DNA of 47,947 nt from an uncultured Bacteroidales bacterium (GCA_900318445.1 ONKO01000013.1:1-47947), one strand, 5' to 3'; shown: positions 17,251 to 26,509, counted from the first letter of the stretch. Translations and numbers: made by a program. Notes: generated by a model not told the origin, from the letters alone.

Positions 17251-17979
17251 TTAGAAGACCCACTTGGCACCCAGGCAGGGGCGCACCTTGAAGCCGTCGT
17301 AACCGGCAAAATTGGCAGAGAGTTCCACCTCGCCGCCGAGGTTGAGGTTGGGGCAGCCGAAGAAGCGGCCCACGTTGTACCAGATCTGGGGCTCGGAGAT
17401 GAACACCACCTTGCGGGCCTGCGTGGAGCCTTCCTTGAAGTTCACGACATTTTCTCCCCACACATCGGCAAAGCCGCTGAAGCGGAGGCCTTCCACACCG
17501 AAGAGATCCTGCAGGCCCCACACGAAGGTGAACTGCACGGGGACATCGCTGGAAGCCATGCCGTTGAAGGTCTTGAAGAGAAGCTTGAAGTTGAAGGTAT
17601 TCTTGAAATCCTTGCTGTGCAGGAAGTAGTCAAGACCCACGAGGAAATTGGAGTTGTGGAAGTTGATACCGCCATTGTACTCCACATGCAGGCTGAGGGG
17701 TGCCACAGGGGTGTTCTGCCAGAAATTGAGGCAGCGGGCAATCTCCATGTAGGAACCGCTGGGGCCTACTTTCTTGTCATTCACCTTGTCATTGAAGTCG
17801 TAGTCAATGAAGAAGAAGGTGTTTCCCCAGTTGTCATTGTAGAAGCCCTCGAGAGTGGTGGTGAAATGACCACGGTCTTTGGCAAAATCGTAGAAAACCT
17901 GAAGGTTGGTCTGGGCCTTGGCCACCTGGCCAAGAGCAAGCGTTGCCACAGCAACGGCAAGGATAGTTTTTTTGTTCAT
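17251..17979 (-). CDS. DUF5020 Tsx-like outer-membrane channel
   Basis: A 242-residue outer-membrane protein with a clean signal peptide (MNKKTILAVAVATLALGQVAKA) and a beta-barrel pattern of alternating residues ending in LGAKWVF with a C-terminal Phe. I recognise the DUF5020 family, which is related to Tsx, the nucleoside-specific channel of enteric bacteria. Segments such as LQVFYDFAKDRGHFTTTLEGF, split over residues 26-46, and FFFIDYDFND are typical. It lies 25 bp after a uracil-type permease and 67 bp before a purine permease, so a role as the outer-membrane entry pore for nucleosides or nucleobases is well supported by context, though not proven. Confidence 0.82.
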   Translation of the reverse strand: MNKKTILAVAVATLALGQVAKAQTNLQVFYDFAKDRGHFTTTLEGFYNDNWGNTFFFIDYDFNDKVNDKKVGPSGSYMEIARCLNFWQNTPVAPLSLHVEYNGGINFHNSNFLVGLDYFLHSKDFKNTFNFKLLFKTFNGMASSDVPVQFTFVWGLQDLFGVEGLRFSGFADVWGENVVNFKEGSTQARKVVFISEPQIWYNVGRFFGCPNLNLGGEVELSANFAGYDGFKVRPCLGAKWVF

Positions 17980-18004
17980 AAAACGTAGTTTATGGGTTTA
18001 GATA

Positions 18005-19357
18005 TTATTTCCTCAGAGAGGGATTGATCTCGAAATTAACGGCTTTGTCGGCGTCGGGGTTGGCACCGAACTCGTAGTCCTTACCCGGCAGCACGGCGTT
18101 GAGCACCACGCCCACCAGGGCAGCCAGGGCCAGGCCGCTGAGGCTGGTGAAGCCCAGGGAGATGGAATCGTTAGCGCCGTACTTGATGCCAATAGCAAGC
18201 ACCAGGATGAGGGCCATCACAATGACATTGCGGCTCTTGGTGAAGTCTACCTTGTTCTCAACGACATTACGCACGCCCACGGCGGAAATCATACCGTAGA
18301 GCACCAGGGACACACCGCCGATGGTAGCAGCCGGCATGCAGCTGATGAGGGCGCTGAACTTGGGGCAGAAGCTGAGCACGATGGCGAAGCAGGCGGCGAT
18401 GCGGATGACGCGGGGGTCGTACACCTTGGTAAGGTTGAGAACGCCGGTGTTCTCACCGTACGTGGTGTTGGCGGGAGCGCCGAACAGCGAAGCCAGGGCG
18501 GTTGCCAGACCGTCACCCATGAGGGTGCGGTGCAGGCCCGGATCCTCCAGGTAGTTGATACCCGTAGTGGAGGAAATGGCGCACATGTCGCCGATATGCT
18601 CCATCATGGTAGCCAGCGAGATGGGAACGATGGCAATGACAGCGCTCACGATAAGTCCCCAGTTGGGGTTCCGGAACACATGGAAAGCCGTATCCTCCCA
18701 GCGGAAAGGAAGGCCGATCCAGGCGGCGTCCTTCACGGCGGAGAAATCGCACAGGCCAAAGCAGGCAGCCACCAGATACGATCCCAGCACACCCAGGAGG
18801 ATGGGGATGATCTTGATCATGCGCTTACCCCAGATATTGCACACCACGATGATGGCAATGGCAAGCACGGCAATCCACCAGTTCTGGTTGCAGTTGGAGA
18901 TGGCGCTTCCGGAAAGGGTAAGGCCGATGGCAATGATGATGGGACCCGTCACGATGGGCGGGAAGAAGCGCATCACCTTGCGGGCGCCGAAAGCGGCGAA
19001 GAACGCAGCCAGGATGAAATAAATAATGCCTGCCGAGAATACTCCGATGCAGGCATAGGGAAGAGATTCCGCGGCGCTCAGGCCCTGGGCTTCACCCATG
19101 GAGACTACCGCTGCGTAGCCGCCGAGGAAAGCGAAGGACGAGCCGAGGAAAGCCGGCACCTTCATCTTGGTGAGTAAATGAAAAATGAGCGTACCCAGAC
19201 CGGCGAACAGGAGGGTGGCACTCATGCTGAGCCCGGTGATGACCGGGACAAGGACAGTGGCTCCGAACATGGCAAACATGTGCTGAAGCCCCAGGGTAAG
19301 CATCTTGCCCTTACCTAAGGTACGGGCATCGTAGATGGCCTGCTGATTGTGTGTCAT
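18005..19357 (-). CDS. Uracil/xanthine-type permease (NCS2, UraA-like)
   Basis: A 450-residue inner-membrane transporter of the NCS2 nucleobase:cation symporter family, UraA/PyrP branch. Family motifs visible are LGLQHMFAMFGATVLVP near the N terminus, PAFLGSSFAFLGGYAAV, and the central APANTTYGENTGVLNLTKVYDPRVI region (in parts), where the NTTYGENTG signature is diagnostic. The substrate is most likely uracil; xanthine is possible. It is first in an operon with the DUF5020 channel and the AzgA permease. Its promoter (19405-19436) fits the Bacteroidota consensus exactly and lies inside an inverted repeat, leaving a 47-nt leader. Confidence 0.93.
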   Translation of the reverse strand: MTHNQQAIYDARTLGKGKMLTLGLQHMFAMFGATVLVPVITGLSMSATLLFAGLGTLIFHLLTKMKVPAFLGSSFAFLGGYAAVVSMGEAQGLSAAESLPYACIGVFSAGIIYFILAAFFAAFGARKVMRFFPPIVTGPIIIAIGLTLSGSAISNCNQNWWIAVLAIAIIVVCNIWGKRMIKIIPILLGVLGSYLVAACFGLCDFSAVKDAAWIGLPFRWEDTAFHVFRNPNWGLIVSAVIAIVPISLATMMEHIGDMCAISSTTGINYLEDPGLHRTLMGDGLATALASLFGAPANTTYGENTGVLNLTKVYDPRVIRIAACFAIVLSFCPKFSALISCMPAATIGGVSLVLYGMISAVGVRNVVENKVDFTKSRNVIVMALILVLAIGIKYGANDSISLGFTSLSGLALAALVGVVLNAVLPGKDYEFGANPDADKAVNFEINPSLRK

Positions 19358-19401
19358 AAAATATAAATAGGTTAAAAAGTCTCCAAGGTAAGATTATGAC
19401 C

Positions 19402-19444
19402 GGGCAAAGTTAGCTGAATAATCCCTCTTCAGCAAACTTTGCCC
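19402..19444 (-). promoter_or_regulatory. Permease operon promoter embedded in a 17-bp-arm inverted repeat
   Basis: On the minus strand TTTG (19433-19436), 20 bp, then TAACTTTG (19405-19412) is a full-consensus Bacteroidota promoter. Both elements lie inside an inverted repeat with 17-nt arms (19402-19418 and 19428-19444, one mismatch) and a 9-nt centre. The repeat begins 24 bp after the stop codon of the DUF1573 gene, so in RNA from that operon it would also form a strong hairpin, though without a U-tract. Confidence 0.75.
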
Positions 19445-19468
19445 GCAAAACTTTTCAACAGGGTATTG

Positions 19469-19972
19469 TTAACGGTCCACGTAATAGCCCAGGCCGGTGG
19501 TCTCACCTGACTTTTTGAAGTACTCCCGGAGCTTCCGCGTACTCTCCTCCTTGTCGTACATTTCTTCGTAGTCGTGGTGGTAGTTGGCGTCGGGAACCAC
19601 ATGGACGTCGAAGCGCAGTTCCGCCATGCCGGAAGGTGCGATATTCCCCCAGAACCGGATGGAGTGTTCCACGCGTCCCACATTCTTTCGGGAATCATAC
19701 TGGAGCGTCACATATGTAAAACGCTCGGGCGGCACCACCAGCTCATGGTCTCCGTCCATCATGATGCAGCCGCACGAGGGCTGGATGTCCCGGATCACCA
19801 GCGGCACCTTTCCCGTATTGTTCACGCGGATGGTCACGGTAAGCTCCTGTCCCTGCAGGATGGGATAGTAGTGACGGACAGGATCCCGGATTTCAACGGT
19901 GGTATACTGCACGCGCGTGGTGCAGCCCGCAAGGACCAGAAAAAAGGCAAATATGACAAGAAGCCGTTTCAT
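19469..19972 (-). CDS. DUF1573 family lipoprotein
   Basis: A 167-residue lipoprotein. The start at 19972 gives a signal peptide with lipobox LAGC (Cys17); the open frame upstream overlaps the preceding gene. The mature part is a single Ig-like DUF1573 domain with the family motif VRVNNTGKVPLVI-like strand pattern and IQPSCGC (the family's conserved PSCGC), followed by a charged C-terminal tail rich in Asp, Glu, Lys and Tyr. Function of the family is unknown; many members are envelope proteins. It starts 4 bp after the DUF4838 gene and is the last gene of the exopolysaccharide-type operon, so it may be a periplasmic or outer-membrane accessory subunit. Confidence 0.82.
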   Translation of the reverse strand: MKRLLVIFAFFLVLAGCTTRVQYTTVEIRDPVRHYYPILQGQELTVTIRVNNTGKVPLVIRDIQPSCGCIMMDGDHELVVPPERFTYVTLQYDSRKNVGRVEHSIRFWGNIAPSGMAELRFDVHVVPDANYHHDYEEMYDKEESTRKLREYFKKSGETTGLGYYVDR

Positions 19973-19976
19973 ACTC

Positions 19977-22157
19977 TTACCGGAAGAAGATTTCGTCGAT
20001 GCCGAAGTTGCGGGCATGGGATTCCTTGAGGCGCACCGTCACGCGGGAAGGCCGGCCGAAGCCCACGGTGCCCTTGAAGATCACCCGCTCCCCTTCGTCG
20101 AAGTAGCTGCCCAGCCCCTCCCGGCGAAGTGTTACCAGCAGGCGGTCATCGGCCCAGATTTCCACGGACGAAGGCGGCGCCATGCGATGCCGCTCGCTGT
20201 TGAGGAAGGAGATGGTCATCTCGCCGGTCTTTCCCGACACGGCCTCGGGGGGAAGCTCGATATAGCAGTCGGTCTGCGGATAGATCTGCCAGCCCCAGTG
20301 GTAGTTCTGCGAGATGCCCGCCACGCCGTCGGTGAGGTAATGCGTGGAGAAAAGCTGCTCGCCGGCATGCACGCGCAGCGGCTGGCGCAGGAGGTGGTCC
20401 TGCATCCACATCTGGCCGCTCAGCCACAGCTCCACCTCGTTCTCGTAGTCGGCCACATACACACCGCTCTCGTTCACGCGGTCCATGTGGTCCATGGAAG
20501 TGTTCTCGTTGTCGGTGAGCAGATACACGTCGTCCTCGTCGGTCATCATCTTGAGGTCTTCCACCGCAGCCCACACCTCGGGCTTCACCACCCACTCGTT
20601 GCCCACCTGCTCGGCGAATCCGCCGGGCTTGAGCCCGTTGAGCCGGCACATCTCCAGGAAGGAGAAACTCACGAACTGCCGCGTCTTTTCATACAGGACC
20701 CGCTCCCGGTGCGTCATCTCCATCTCGGAGGCCCGGAGGAAAACGTAGTAGAACTCACGGAAGTCCCGCTCGTTGAGGTAGGTCTTCACGGCCTCGTCCA
20801 TGCCGCCGTAGAGCGGAAGCTCGGAGCCCGAGCGCCGGGCGCGGTCTTCCAGACCCATGAGGTAGGACATATAGAATGAGCCGATGTGCGGCATGGCATC
20901 CCGGTAGTACTCCTCCACCATGTGCCGGATGTCGGCGTCGGGGTCCAGGAGAAGGTTCGCCAGCACAAAGGAGTACATCTCCTGCTGGTTGGAGTAGAAA
21001 TAGCCGCTGCCGTTGAGGAAAATGCCCTTCACTCCCCTCTTCCGGTACTCCTGGAAGCGCTTCTGCATCACATAGAGCACGGGATAGGGAGAGAGATAAT
21101 CGTCAAAGTTGTTCACATAATCCCAGATGTACACATTGTCCGTCACCTTCTGCCAGTCGGAAAGAAGCTGGAAGAAAGCCGTCGTGGCCGGCGTATCCTC
21201 CATCGTGCGCGGATAGTCGATAGCCGACAGGAACACTCCCGCATTGTAAGGAAGCGGATGGTCCGGGATGGCCGATGTGGTGGAATAGCCCGGAATGAAG
21301 AAAGTGTGGTTCGGGAAACGCGCCGCCAGCCGTTCTACGAAACGCAAGACCGCCGGCATGGCGTTGCCGGGCTTGTTGCCCGCCGCCTCGCAGCGCCGGC
21401 ACATGCACACGATGCTGTTGTCGTTGGGGCCGATGGTCATGCGGTAGGGCGTCTCCTCCCCGCTTCCGTACTGGTCCTGGATGAACTGTGCCGTAAGGTC
21501 GAACAGCTTGTTGGAGGAGAAGCAGAACTGGTTGGCATGGGTCAGGCCGCCCGTCCGGGCCAGGATTTCCTGGTCCATGTTCTGGTAGCCGAAGGAAAGG
21601 TCTCCGTTACTGCCCAGCACGCGGGAGAGGTTGTGTCCCCAGATACCCCAGTCCATTTCCAGGTTGTGGAGAGCCAGGAGGTAGGTCATGTCCGGGTTCT
21701 GGTTGGTGGGCATGTACAGGTCACGGTACTCGAAGGGGAAGGTGACCAGCGTGTCGCGGCCGCTCAGAAGCAGCGGCGGAAGGTCGTCGGTAATGATGCC
21801 CTTGTCCTGCTTTCCCGCCATCTTGATGAACTGGTAGGCCAGCCAGGTAAAGGTGCGCTCGTCCTTCGCGGCCAGGTAATACCCCGACGGCGTGTGCTCG
21901 AAGGCATAGTCCCCTCCCACATCGGGGCCGATGTGCACCGTCACCTCCGTACCCGCCTTGTCAAGGATGGTTGCCTCCGTGCGGTTCTGCAGATGCTTTT
22001 TGAGGTAGTCCGACATCTTGGTGTCCAGCGTGCGTCCGGGCACCTCGGGATGGATATAGTACGTATGCACGGCCATCTCCCCTCCCGTGATGGATGCGCA
22101 GGAGAAAGTAAGCAGGATACCGGCTGCTATGCTAGAAAGAAATCGCGACAGAGACAT
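19977..22157 (-). CDS. DUF4838 glycosidase-like lipoprotein
   Basis: A 726-residue lipoprotein (lipobox TFSC, Cys20). The ATG at 22157 is preferred over the TTG at 22163; it overlaps the preceding gene by 26 bp. I recognise the DUF4838 family, a TIM-barrel hydrolase-like group related to hexosaminidase/alpha-glucuronidase folds: residues 240-257 contain the typical IGPNDN and CMCRRC cluster (C251, C253, C256), followed by GN...VLRFVERLAARFP. The N-terminal alpha/beta domain (30-130) resembles the domain that precedes GH20 and GH67 barrels. The C-terminal about 200 residues look like a beta-sandwich. Its place after a TPR/barrel porin and a GT2 synthase is where PgaB, AlgL or BcsZ-like polysaccharide-modifying enzymes occur in synthase systems. 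Activity is unproven. Confidence 0.8.
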   Translation of the reverse strand: MSLSRFLSSIAAGILLTFSCASITGGEMAVHTYYIHPEVPGRTLDTKMSDYLKKHLQNRTEATILDKAGTEVTVHIGPDVGGDYAFEHTPSGYYLAAKDERTFTWLAYQFIKMAGKQDKGIITDDLPPLLLSGRDTLVTFPFEYRDLYMPTNQNPDMTYLLALHNLEMDWGIWGHNLSRVLGSNGDLSFGYQNMDQEILARTGGLTHANQFCFSSNKLFDLTAQFIQDQYGSGEETPYRMTIGPNDNSIVCMCRRCEAAGNKPGNAMPAVLRFVERLAARFPNHTFFIPGYSTTSAIPDHPLPYNAGVFLSAIDYPRTMEDTPATTAFFQLLSDWQKVTDNVYIWDYVNNFDDYLSPYPVLYVMQKRFQEYRKRGVKGIFLNGSGYFYSNQQEMYSFVLANLLLDPDADIRHMVEEYYRDAMPHIGSFYMSYLMGLEDRARRSGSELPLYGGMDEAVKTYLNERDFREFYYVFLRASEMEMTHRERVLYEKTRQFVSFSFLEMCRLNGLKPGGFAEQVGNEWVVKPEVWAAVEDLKMMTDEDDVYLLTDNENTSMDHMDRVNESGVYVADYENEVELWLSGQMWMQDHLLRQPLRVHAGEQLFSTHYLTDGVAGISQNYHWGWQIYPQTDCYIELPPEAVSGKTGEMTISFLNSERHRMAPPSSVEIWADDRLLVTLRREGLGSYFDEGERVIFKGTVGFGRPSRVTVRLKESHARNFGIDEIFFR

Positions 22158-24987
22158 GGGCAACGAACATATTACGGTAAGTGACGGTAGTGCGCTGGTC
22201 GTAGATGGTATTCCAGGTGGCGGAAAGCTGGAGCGCCAGGTTGTAGGTCACCGCCCACGAACCCGTGGCGGCGACATAGGAGTTGAGGTTGTTGTAGATG
22301 GAGGAGTTGTAGTAGTAGTTGAGGAACGTGAGCTCGGGGGCCGTTCCGGCTCCTCCCTGCACCTCCACGTAGGAGCGGCCTCCATCCACGGGATAGAAGC
22401 GGAAGCGCGCCTGCGCATTGTAGAAGAACAGGTCGTGCAGGGCACCGGCCGTAACCTTGGCCCCCGCATACATCCGCTCCCAGCCATGGAACAGGCCCAG
22501 CGCCCCCGAATACATGGAAGAGCCGTCCCGCATGAAACGGTACGACAGAAGCGTTTCCAGGTCCCAGTCTGCGGGCAGGTGCCAGTTGAAGTCGGCGTCG
22601 GCGGTCCAGCGCGGGAAAAACGCCGTTCCATAGGAAGTAGAGCCCTTGAGCGTCACCACGGAGCCAAAGTCATGCGTCCAACCGCCCAAAAACTGCAGGC
22701 CCTGTCCGCCCACGGAATTGTACATCTTCTCCTCGCTGTCGTAGTCGGCGTCGCGCCCCGTGTAGTTCACGCGGAGCTCCAGCTCATTGCCGGTCCACGA
22801 ACGCGTATAGCCCAGGCTGGCCATGCCCATCAGATGCTGGTTGTCGGTGAAGCGGAACACATCAGCCCCCACATCCACCGTATTTCTGAGCGTTCGCGAG
22901 CGGATGTTGTTCATGCGGGCCTTGAACTCCCCTTCTTCCAGCACCGAAGGCTTGTAATCTTTCTGGTAATCGTAGGCGAGGTCCCACTCATGCTGCCGCT
23001 CGTAGAGCAGGCCGCGGGTATAGCGGATGGACGGGTCCAGCGGACGCACCGCGAGGGCCGAGTCCAGCACGGCCTCGGCGCGGGTGTAGTTCTTGTCCTT
23101 GAACAGCTGGCTGCCCACCTTGTCGGAAATGCCGGCATAGGTGCGCTGGAGGTCGTCATCGGCCGGAAAGTCCTCCAGGTAGTCGCGGAGGAGATTGAGG
23201 GCACGCTCGTTGTGCCCCCGCTCCGCCAGCTCGTTGGCTGCCTTGATGGGGAACGTGAGGTCGTCGGGGTAGACCCGCATGCCCCGGAGCGCGTACGGAA
23301 GCGGGTCATCGGCCGTGCGCAGCGAATAGCGCAGGCCCCAGTAGTCGCGGGGGTCTATGGCCAGGATCATATCGGTCACCGGCTGCAGTCCGTTCACGGA
23401 ACCGCTGGCGAGCTTTTCTTTCAGGTAGGGATAAGCGGTCTCCTTGTAGGCGTTTCCGAGCGCCCGCATGGAAAGGGTGTCGGCTGCACTGTCATAGGAA
23501 GCCTGGAGGGCCTGGAGGGCCGCTTCGGGCTTTCCCTGCTTAACGAGCAGCGAGGCATAGTCCACCGTCACCTGGTACTCGGGGTCTGTCCTCAGGCGCT
23601 CACGCAGCATCAGGATGGCAAGGTCCATCTGGTTCGTCTCCCGGTAGCAGGTGGCAAGGCGGCGCACCGCCACGCTCTTCAGATCCGGGTCTACGCTTTT
23701 CCTGCGCACGAACTCCAGCACCGGAATGGCCTGGCTGTAGGCGCCTTCCGACATAAGGTCTCCTCCCTCCATGAGCTTGATGCGGCAGGAGGCCAGGTTG
23801 AGGTCGTAGTCGTCGGGGAACTTCGCAAGGCCTCTCTCCAGTACCTTGGCGGAGCTGTCGTGCCGGCCCATGCGCTCATACACCTCATACTCCATCATAT
23901 ACCACTTGGCCCGGTCTCCGCGCATGTTGCGGGCCTCCTGGATGTAGAAGAGGGCGTCGTCGTAGTAGCCCTTCATGGTGGCATGCGAAAGCAGGAACTG
24001 CAGGGCCGAATAGCTGTGCTCGGTCTTGTACACGCGCGTGTACATGGAGTAAGGGTCGTTCTCCTCCTGCTGCTTGGCGCTCTCGGAGAGCACGTGGTCG
24101 TACACCTCCTTCAGTTCCCGGGTCTTGTGCTCTTCCCACTGGATGCGGGCAAGGGCAAGGGCGCCGGCCGATTTTCCGTCGGCCAGCATGAGGTCCGTAG
24201 CCTTGCGGATGAGAAGCACATTGCCCGGAGAGGCATTGATGGCGTAGGCCAGGTTGTCCAGGGCGTCTCCAATACGGCCCTGCCGCACCAGGATGTTGGC
24301 GTAGGCAATCTGGTAGTCGGCATCCGAGGGCGTGATGCGCACGATTTCCTTGAGCGCGTCCTCGGCAGCGTTCATGTCACCGGCCAGGCGGGCCTGCTGA
24401 TAGGTAGACTCCAGCACCTCGAAGTAGTCTCCGGTAAGGGAGGCGTCGGTGGGATAAATCTGCGACAGGCGCTGCAGGAGCGAGTTGGCTTCCTCGAAGT
24501 TGCCCATCTTCTTGTAAAGGTCTACTTTCCTGAGCCACAGGCCCTTCCAGTAGGGATTCACCTCCAGGAGCTCGTTCACGTAGCAGATGGCCGACGAGTA
24601 GTTGCCGGTAATTTCCTCGATGTTCACCAGGAGCGTCTTGGCGTCTACGTAGTGATAGTTGATCTGGCACGCCTTCACCAGGTGGTAGCGGGCGCGGTCA
24701 TAGTTCTTGCCGTTCCACCAGTAGCGTCCGGCCAGGTACTGCAGCGCAGCCTCTTCCGGATACATTTCCAGGCTCTCGTCCAGGAGCTCCTTGCCCCGGG
24801 CCCAGCGATGCTGCGAGAACAGGTTGGTCACCTGGTCTATATAATAGGTAGCCGGCTGGCGGCGCTTGAAAAGAAGCCCCTTGGTGGCTTCGTGCTGCTT
24901 GCTGCCGCGTCCCCGCTGGGGCGGCGGAGCAGCAAAGACGGAAGCCGATACCATAATGGTCAATATGACAAGTCCACACTTACGCAT
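22132..24987 (-). CDS. TPR-repeat protein with C-terminal YaiO-like outer-membrane barrel
   Basis: A 951-residue exported protein. The start at 24987 opens a signal peptide (MRKCGLVILTIMVSASVFAA) and overlaps the synthase gene by 8 bp. Residues about 35-690 are tetratricopeptide repeats (for example ALQYLAGRYWWNGKNYDRAR, and PLDPSIRYTRGLLYERQHEW). From about 705 to the end the sequence turns into amphipathic beta strands (LMGMASLGYTRSW, LELRVNYTGRDADY, MFVAHVSVAISF) ending in Phe, resembling the YaiO/PgaA-type barrel. This is the layout of PgaA, BcsC and the AlgK-AlgE pair: a periplasmic TPR scaffold leading a nascent polysaccharide to an outer-membrane pore. The position directly after the GT2 synthase gene supports an export role. 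Confidence 0.85.
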   Translation of the reverse strand: MRKCGLVILTIMVSASVFAAPPPQRGRGSKQHEATKGLLFKRRQPATYYIDQVTNLFSQHRWARGKELLDESLEMYPEEAALQYLAGRYWWNGKNYDRARYHLVKACQINYHYVDAKTLLVNIEEITGNYSSAICYVNELLEVNPYWKGLWLRKVDLYKKMGNFEEANSLLQRLSQIYPTDASLTGDYFEVLESTYQQARLAGDMNAAEDALKEIVRITPSDADYQIAYANILVRQGRIGDALDNLAYAINASPGNVLLIRKATDLMLADGKSAGALALARIQWEEHKTRELKEVYDHVLSESAKQQEENDPYSMYTRVYKTEHSYSALQFLLSHATMKGYYDDALFYIQEARNMRGDRAKWYMMEYEVYERMGRHDSSAKVLERGLAKFPDDYDLNLASCRIKLMEGGDLMSEGAYSQAIPVLEFVRRKSVDPDLKSVAVRRLATCYRETNQMDLAILMLRERLRTDPEYQVTVDYASLLVKQGKPEAALQALQASYDSAADTLSMRALGNAYKETAYPYLKEKLASGSVNGLQPVTDMILAIDPRDYWGLRYSLRTADDPLPYALRGMRVYPDDLTFPIKAANELAERGHNERALNLLRDYLEDFPADDDLQRTYAGISDKVGSQLFKDKNYTRAEAVLDSALAVRPLDPSIRYTRGLLYERQHEWDLAYDYQKDYKPSVLEEGEFKARMNNIRSRTLRNTVDVGADVFRFTDNQHLMGMASLGYTRSWTGNELELRVNYTGRDADYDSEEKMYNSVGGQGLQFLGGWTHDFGSVVTLKGSTSYGTAFFPRWTADADFNWHLPADWDLETLLSYRFMRDGSSMYSGALGLFHGWERMYAGAKVTAGALHDLFFYNAQARFRFYPVDGGRSYVEVQGGAGTAPELTFLNYYYNSSIYNNLNSYVAATGSWAVTYNLALQLSATWNTIYDQRTTVTYRNMFVAHVSVAISF

Positions 24988-26509
24988 GGGCATTTTCCTC
25001 CTCTTTCTTGTTTTCGGCCGATGCCGCAGCCTCAGCGGCCTCGGCCGATTTCGCCTGCGCGACGGATGCGGGAGCGGCGGGTTTCTTCGCGCTCTGGACA
25101 CCCTTACGGGTCATGTTACCCCAGACCATCTGCGTACCCAGAATCTGCTTCACATAGCCGCGAAGGGAAAAAAACACGTTGATGGGATGATAAAAGAGCG
25201 GTTCCAGCAGCGAAGCCAGCACAAACCACAGGTAGTCTGTCCTGCGTTTGAACGAGGTTCCCACCCACACATCGTAGGAGATGATGGTGACGGTCAGGAG
25301 CTGGGCAAAGACATACAGGCCCAGGAATGCAATCCATATAGTATTCCAGTTGATGGCCCACTGCACCAGCAGCGAGATTACCATGAAATAGCCCATGAAC
25401 TCGATGACGGGGGCCAGCAGTTCAAATATGAGAATATACGGCAGGGTGAACATGCCGTACTGCCGGTAATCGCGGTTCCAGAGCATGTCGCGGTGCACCG
25501 TGAAGAACTGGAACAGGCCGCGGCCCCAGCGCGTACGCTGGCGGTTGAGCACCTTGAAGTTGGGCGGTCCTTCCGTCCAGCAGCAGGTCTCGGGAATCTG
25601 GACCACACGATAATCCTCACCGGAATCGCACATGTAGCGGATCATACGGGCCACCATGTCCATGTCCTCGGCAAAGGAGTCACCGTCGTAGCCGCCGGCC
25701 TTGATCACCACCTCGCGGTCGAACATACCAAAGCCGCCCGACACGTTCTGCATGGCATTGATGCGGCTGAGGGCCGTTTTGCCGATGAGGAAGGAACGGG
25801 TGTACTCCAGGTCCTGGGACAGCGGGATAAAATCGTGCGGCGGGCGGGGGTCCACCATCTTGCCGTCCTCAACCAGCGAGCCGTTACTCATGCGCATGGT
25901 GGCCGATACCGCAATCACGCGGCGGGTGCTGGCCATGGTGGGCCAGATCATGCGGTAGAGGGCGTTCTTCTCCAGCACGCAGTCTACGTCGGTGCACACG
26001 AAGAACTTGTTGGACACCACGTTCACACCGGCATTGGATGCATCGGCCTTGGTGCCGCCGTTCACCTTGTCCACCACGGTGAGCCGCTTGAAGGCGGGGT
26101 TGTCGCTCTTGGTCTTGTACAGCCCCTTGAAGGGCTTGGTCTTGATTTTCTCGATATAGGCGTAAGGCACCTTCACCAGCTCGAAGTTCTCGATGAGGAG
26201 CTCCAGCGTGCGGTCCTTGGAGCCGTCGTTCACGATGACCACCTCGAAGTCCGGGTAGTCCAGGCTCAGAAGGGACTGCACATTGGTGATTACGGTCTTT
26301 TCCTCATTGTAGGCAGGTGCCACGATGGATATGCCGGGAGTGTAAGGGCTCTTCTTGAGCTCTTCGATGGTGTAGTCGTCGTCGTGATAGGTGTAGTGCT
26401 TCTTGTGCTCCAGGAAAGCCAGGATAGCAAAAAACACGTAGCTCCCCAGTATAATAGCGGAGTACGCCATCACAAAATAGCTGAACGCATCGTAAACCCA
26501 CTCAGGCAT
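24980..26509 (-). CDS. Processive GT2 polysaccharide synthase
   Basis: A 509-residue membrane glycosyltransferase of family 2, like PgaC, BcsA and hyaluronan synthase. One membrane helix (about 10-32) precedes the GT-A domain, which has all the processive-synthase motifs: NDGS (94-97), GTKADASNAG (152-161), DVD (174-176), AEDMD (280-284) and QRTRW (324-328, the QxxRW motif). Four or more helices follow (about 353-452). The C-terminal 40 residues are an Ala/Lys/Glu-rich tail; there is no PilZ domain, so direct c-di-GMP control is not expected. It overlaps its neighbours by 8 bp on each side, which implies translational coupling. The product polymer cannot be predicted; poly-N-acetylhexosamine is one possibility. 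Confidence 0.92.
   Translation of the reverse strand: MPEWVYDAFSYFVMAYSAIILGSYVFFAILAFLEHKKHYTYHDDDYTIEELKKSPYTPGISIVAPAYNEEKTVITNVQSLLSLDYPDFEVVIVNDGSKDRTLELLIENFELVKVPYAYIEKIKTKPFKGLYKTKSDNPAFKRLTVVDKVNGGTKADASNAGVNVVSNKFFVCTDVDCVLEKNALYRMIWPTMASTRRVIAVSATMRMSNGSLVEDGKMVDPRPPHDFIPLSQDLEYTRSFLIGKTALSRINAMQNVSGGFGMFDREVVIKAGGYDGDSFAEDMDMVARMIRYMCDSGEDYRVVQIPETCCWTEGPPNFKVLNRQRTRWGRGLFQFFTVHRDMLWNRDYRQYGMFTLPYILIFELLAPVIEFMGYFMVISLLVQWAINWNTIWIAFLGLYVFAQLLTVTIISYDVWVGTSFKRRTDYLWFVLASLLEPLFYHPINVFFSLRGYVKQILGTQMVWGNMTRKGVQSAKKPAAPASVAQAKSAEAAEAAASAENKKEEENAHA

Noticed and set aside
19358-19404. Purine or pyrimidine riboswitch in the permease leader
   Set aside because: The 47-nt leader is too short for known nucleobase riboswitch folds and lacks their conserved core.
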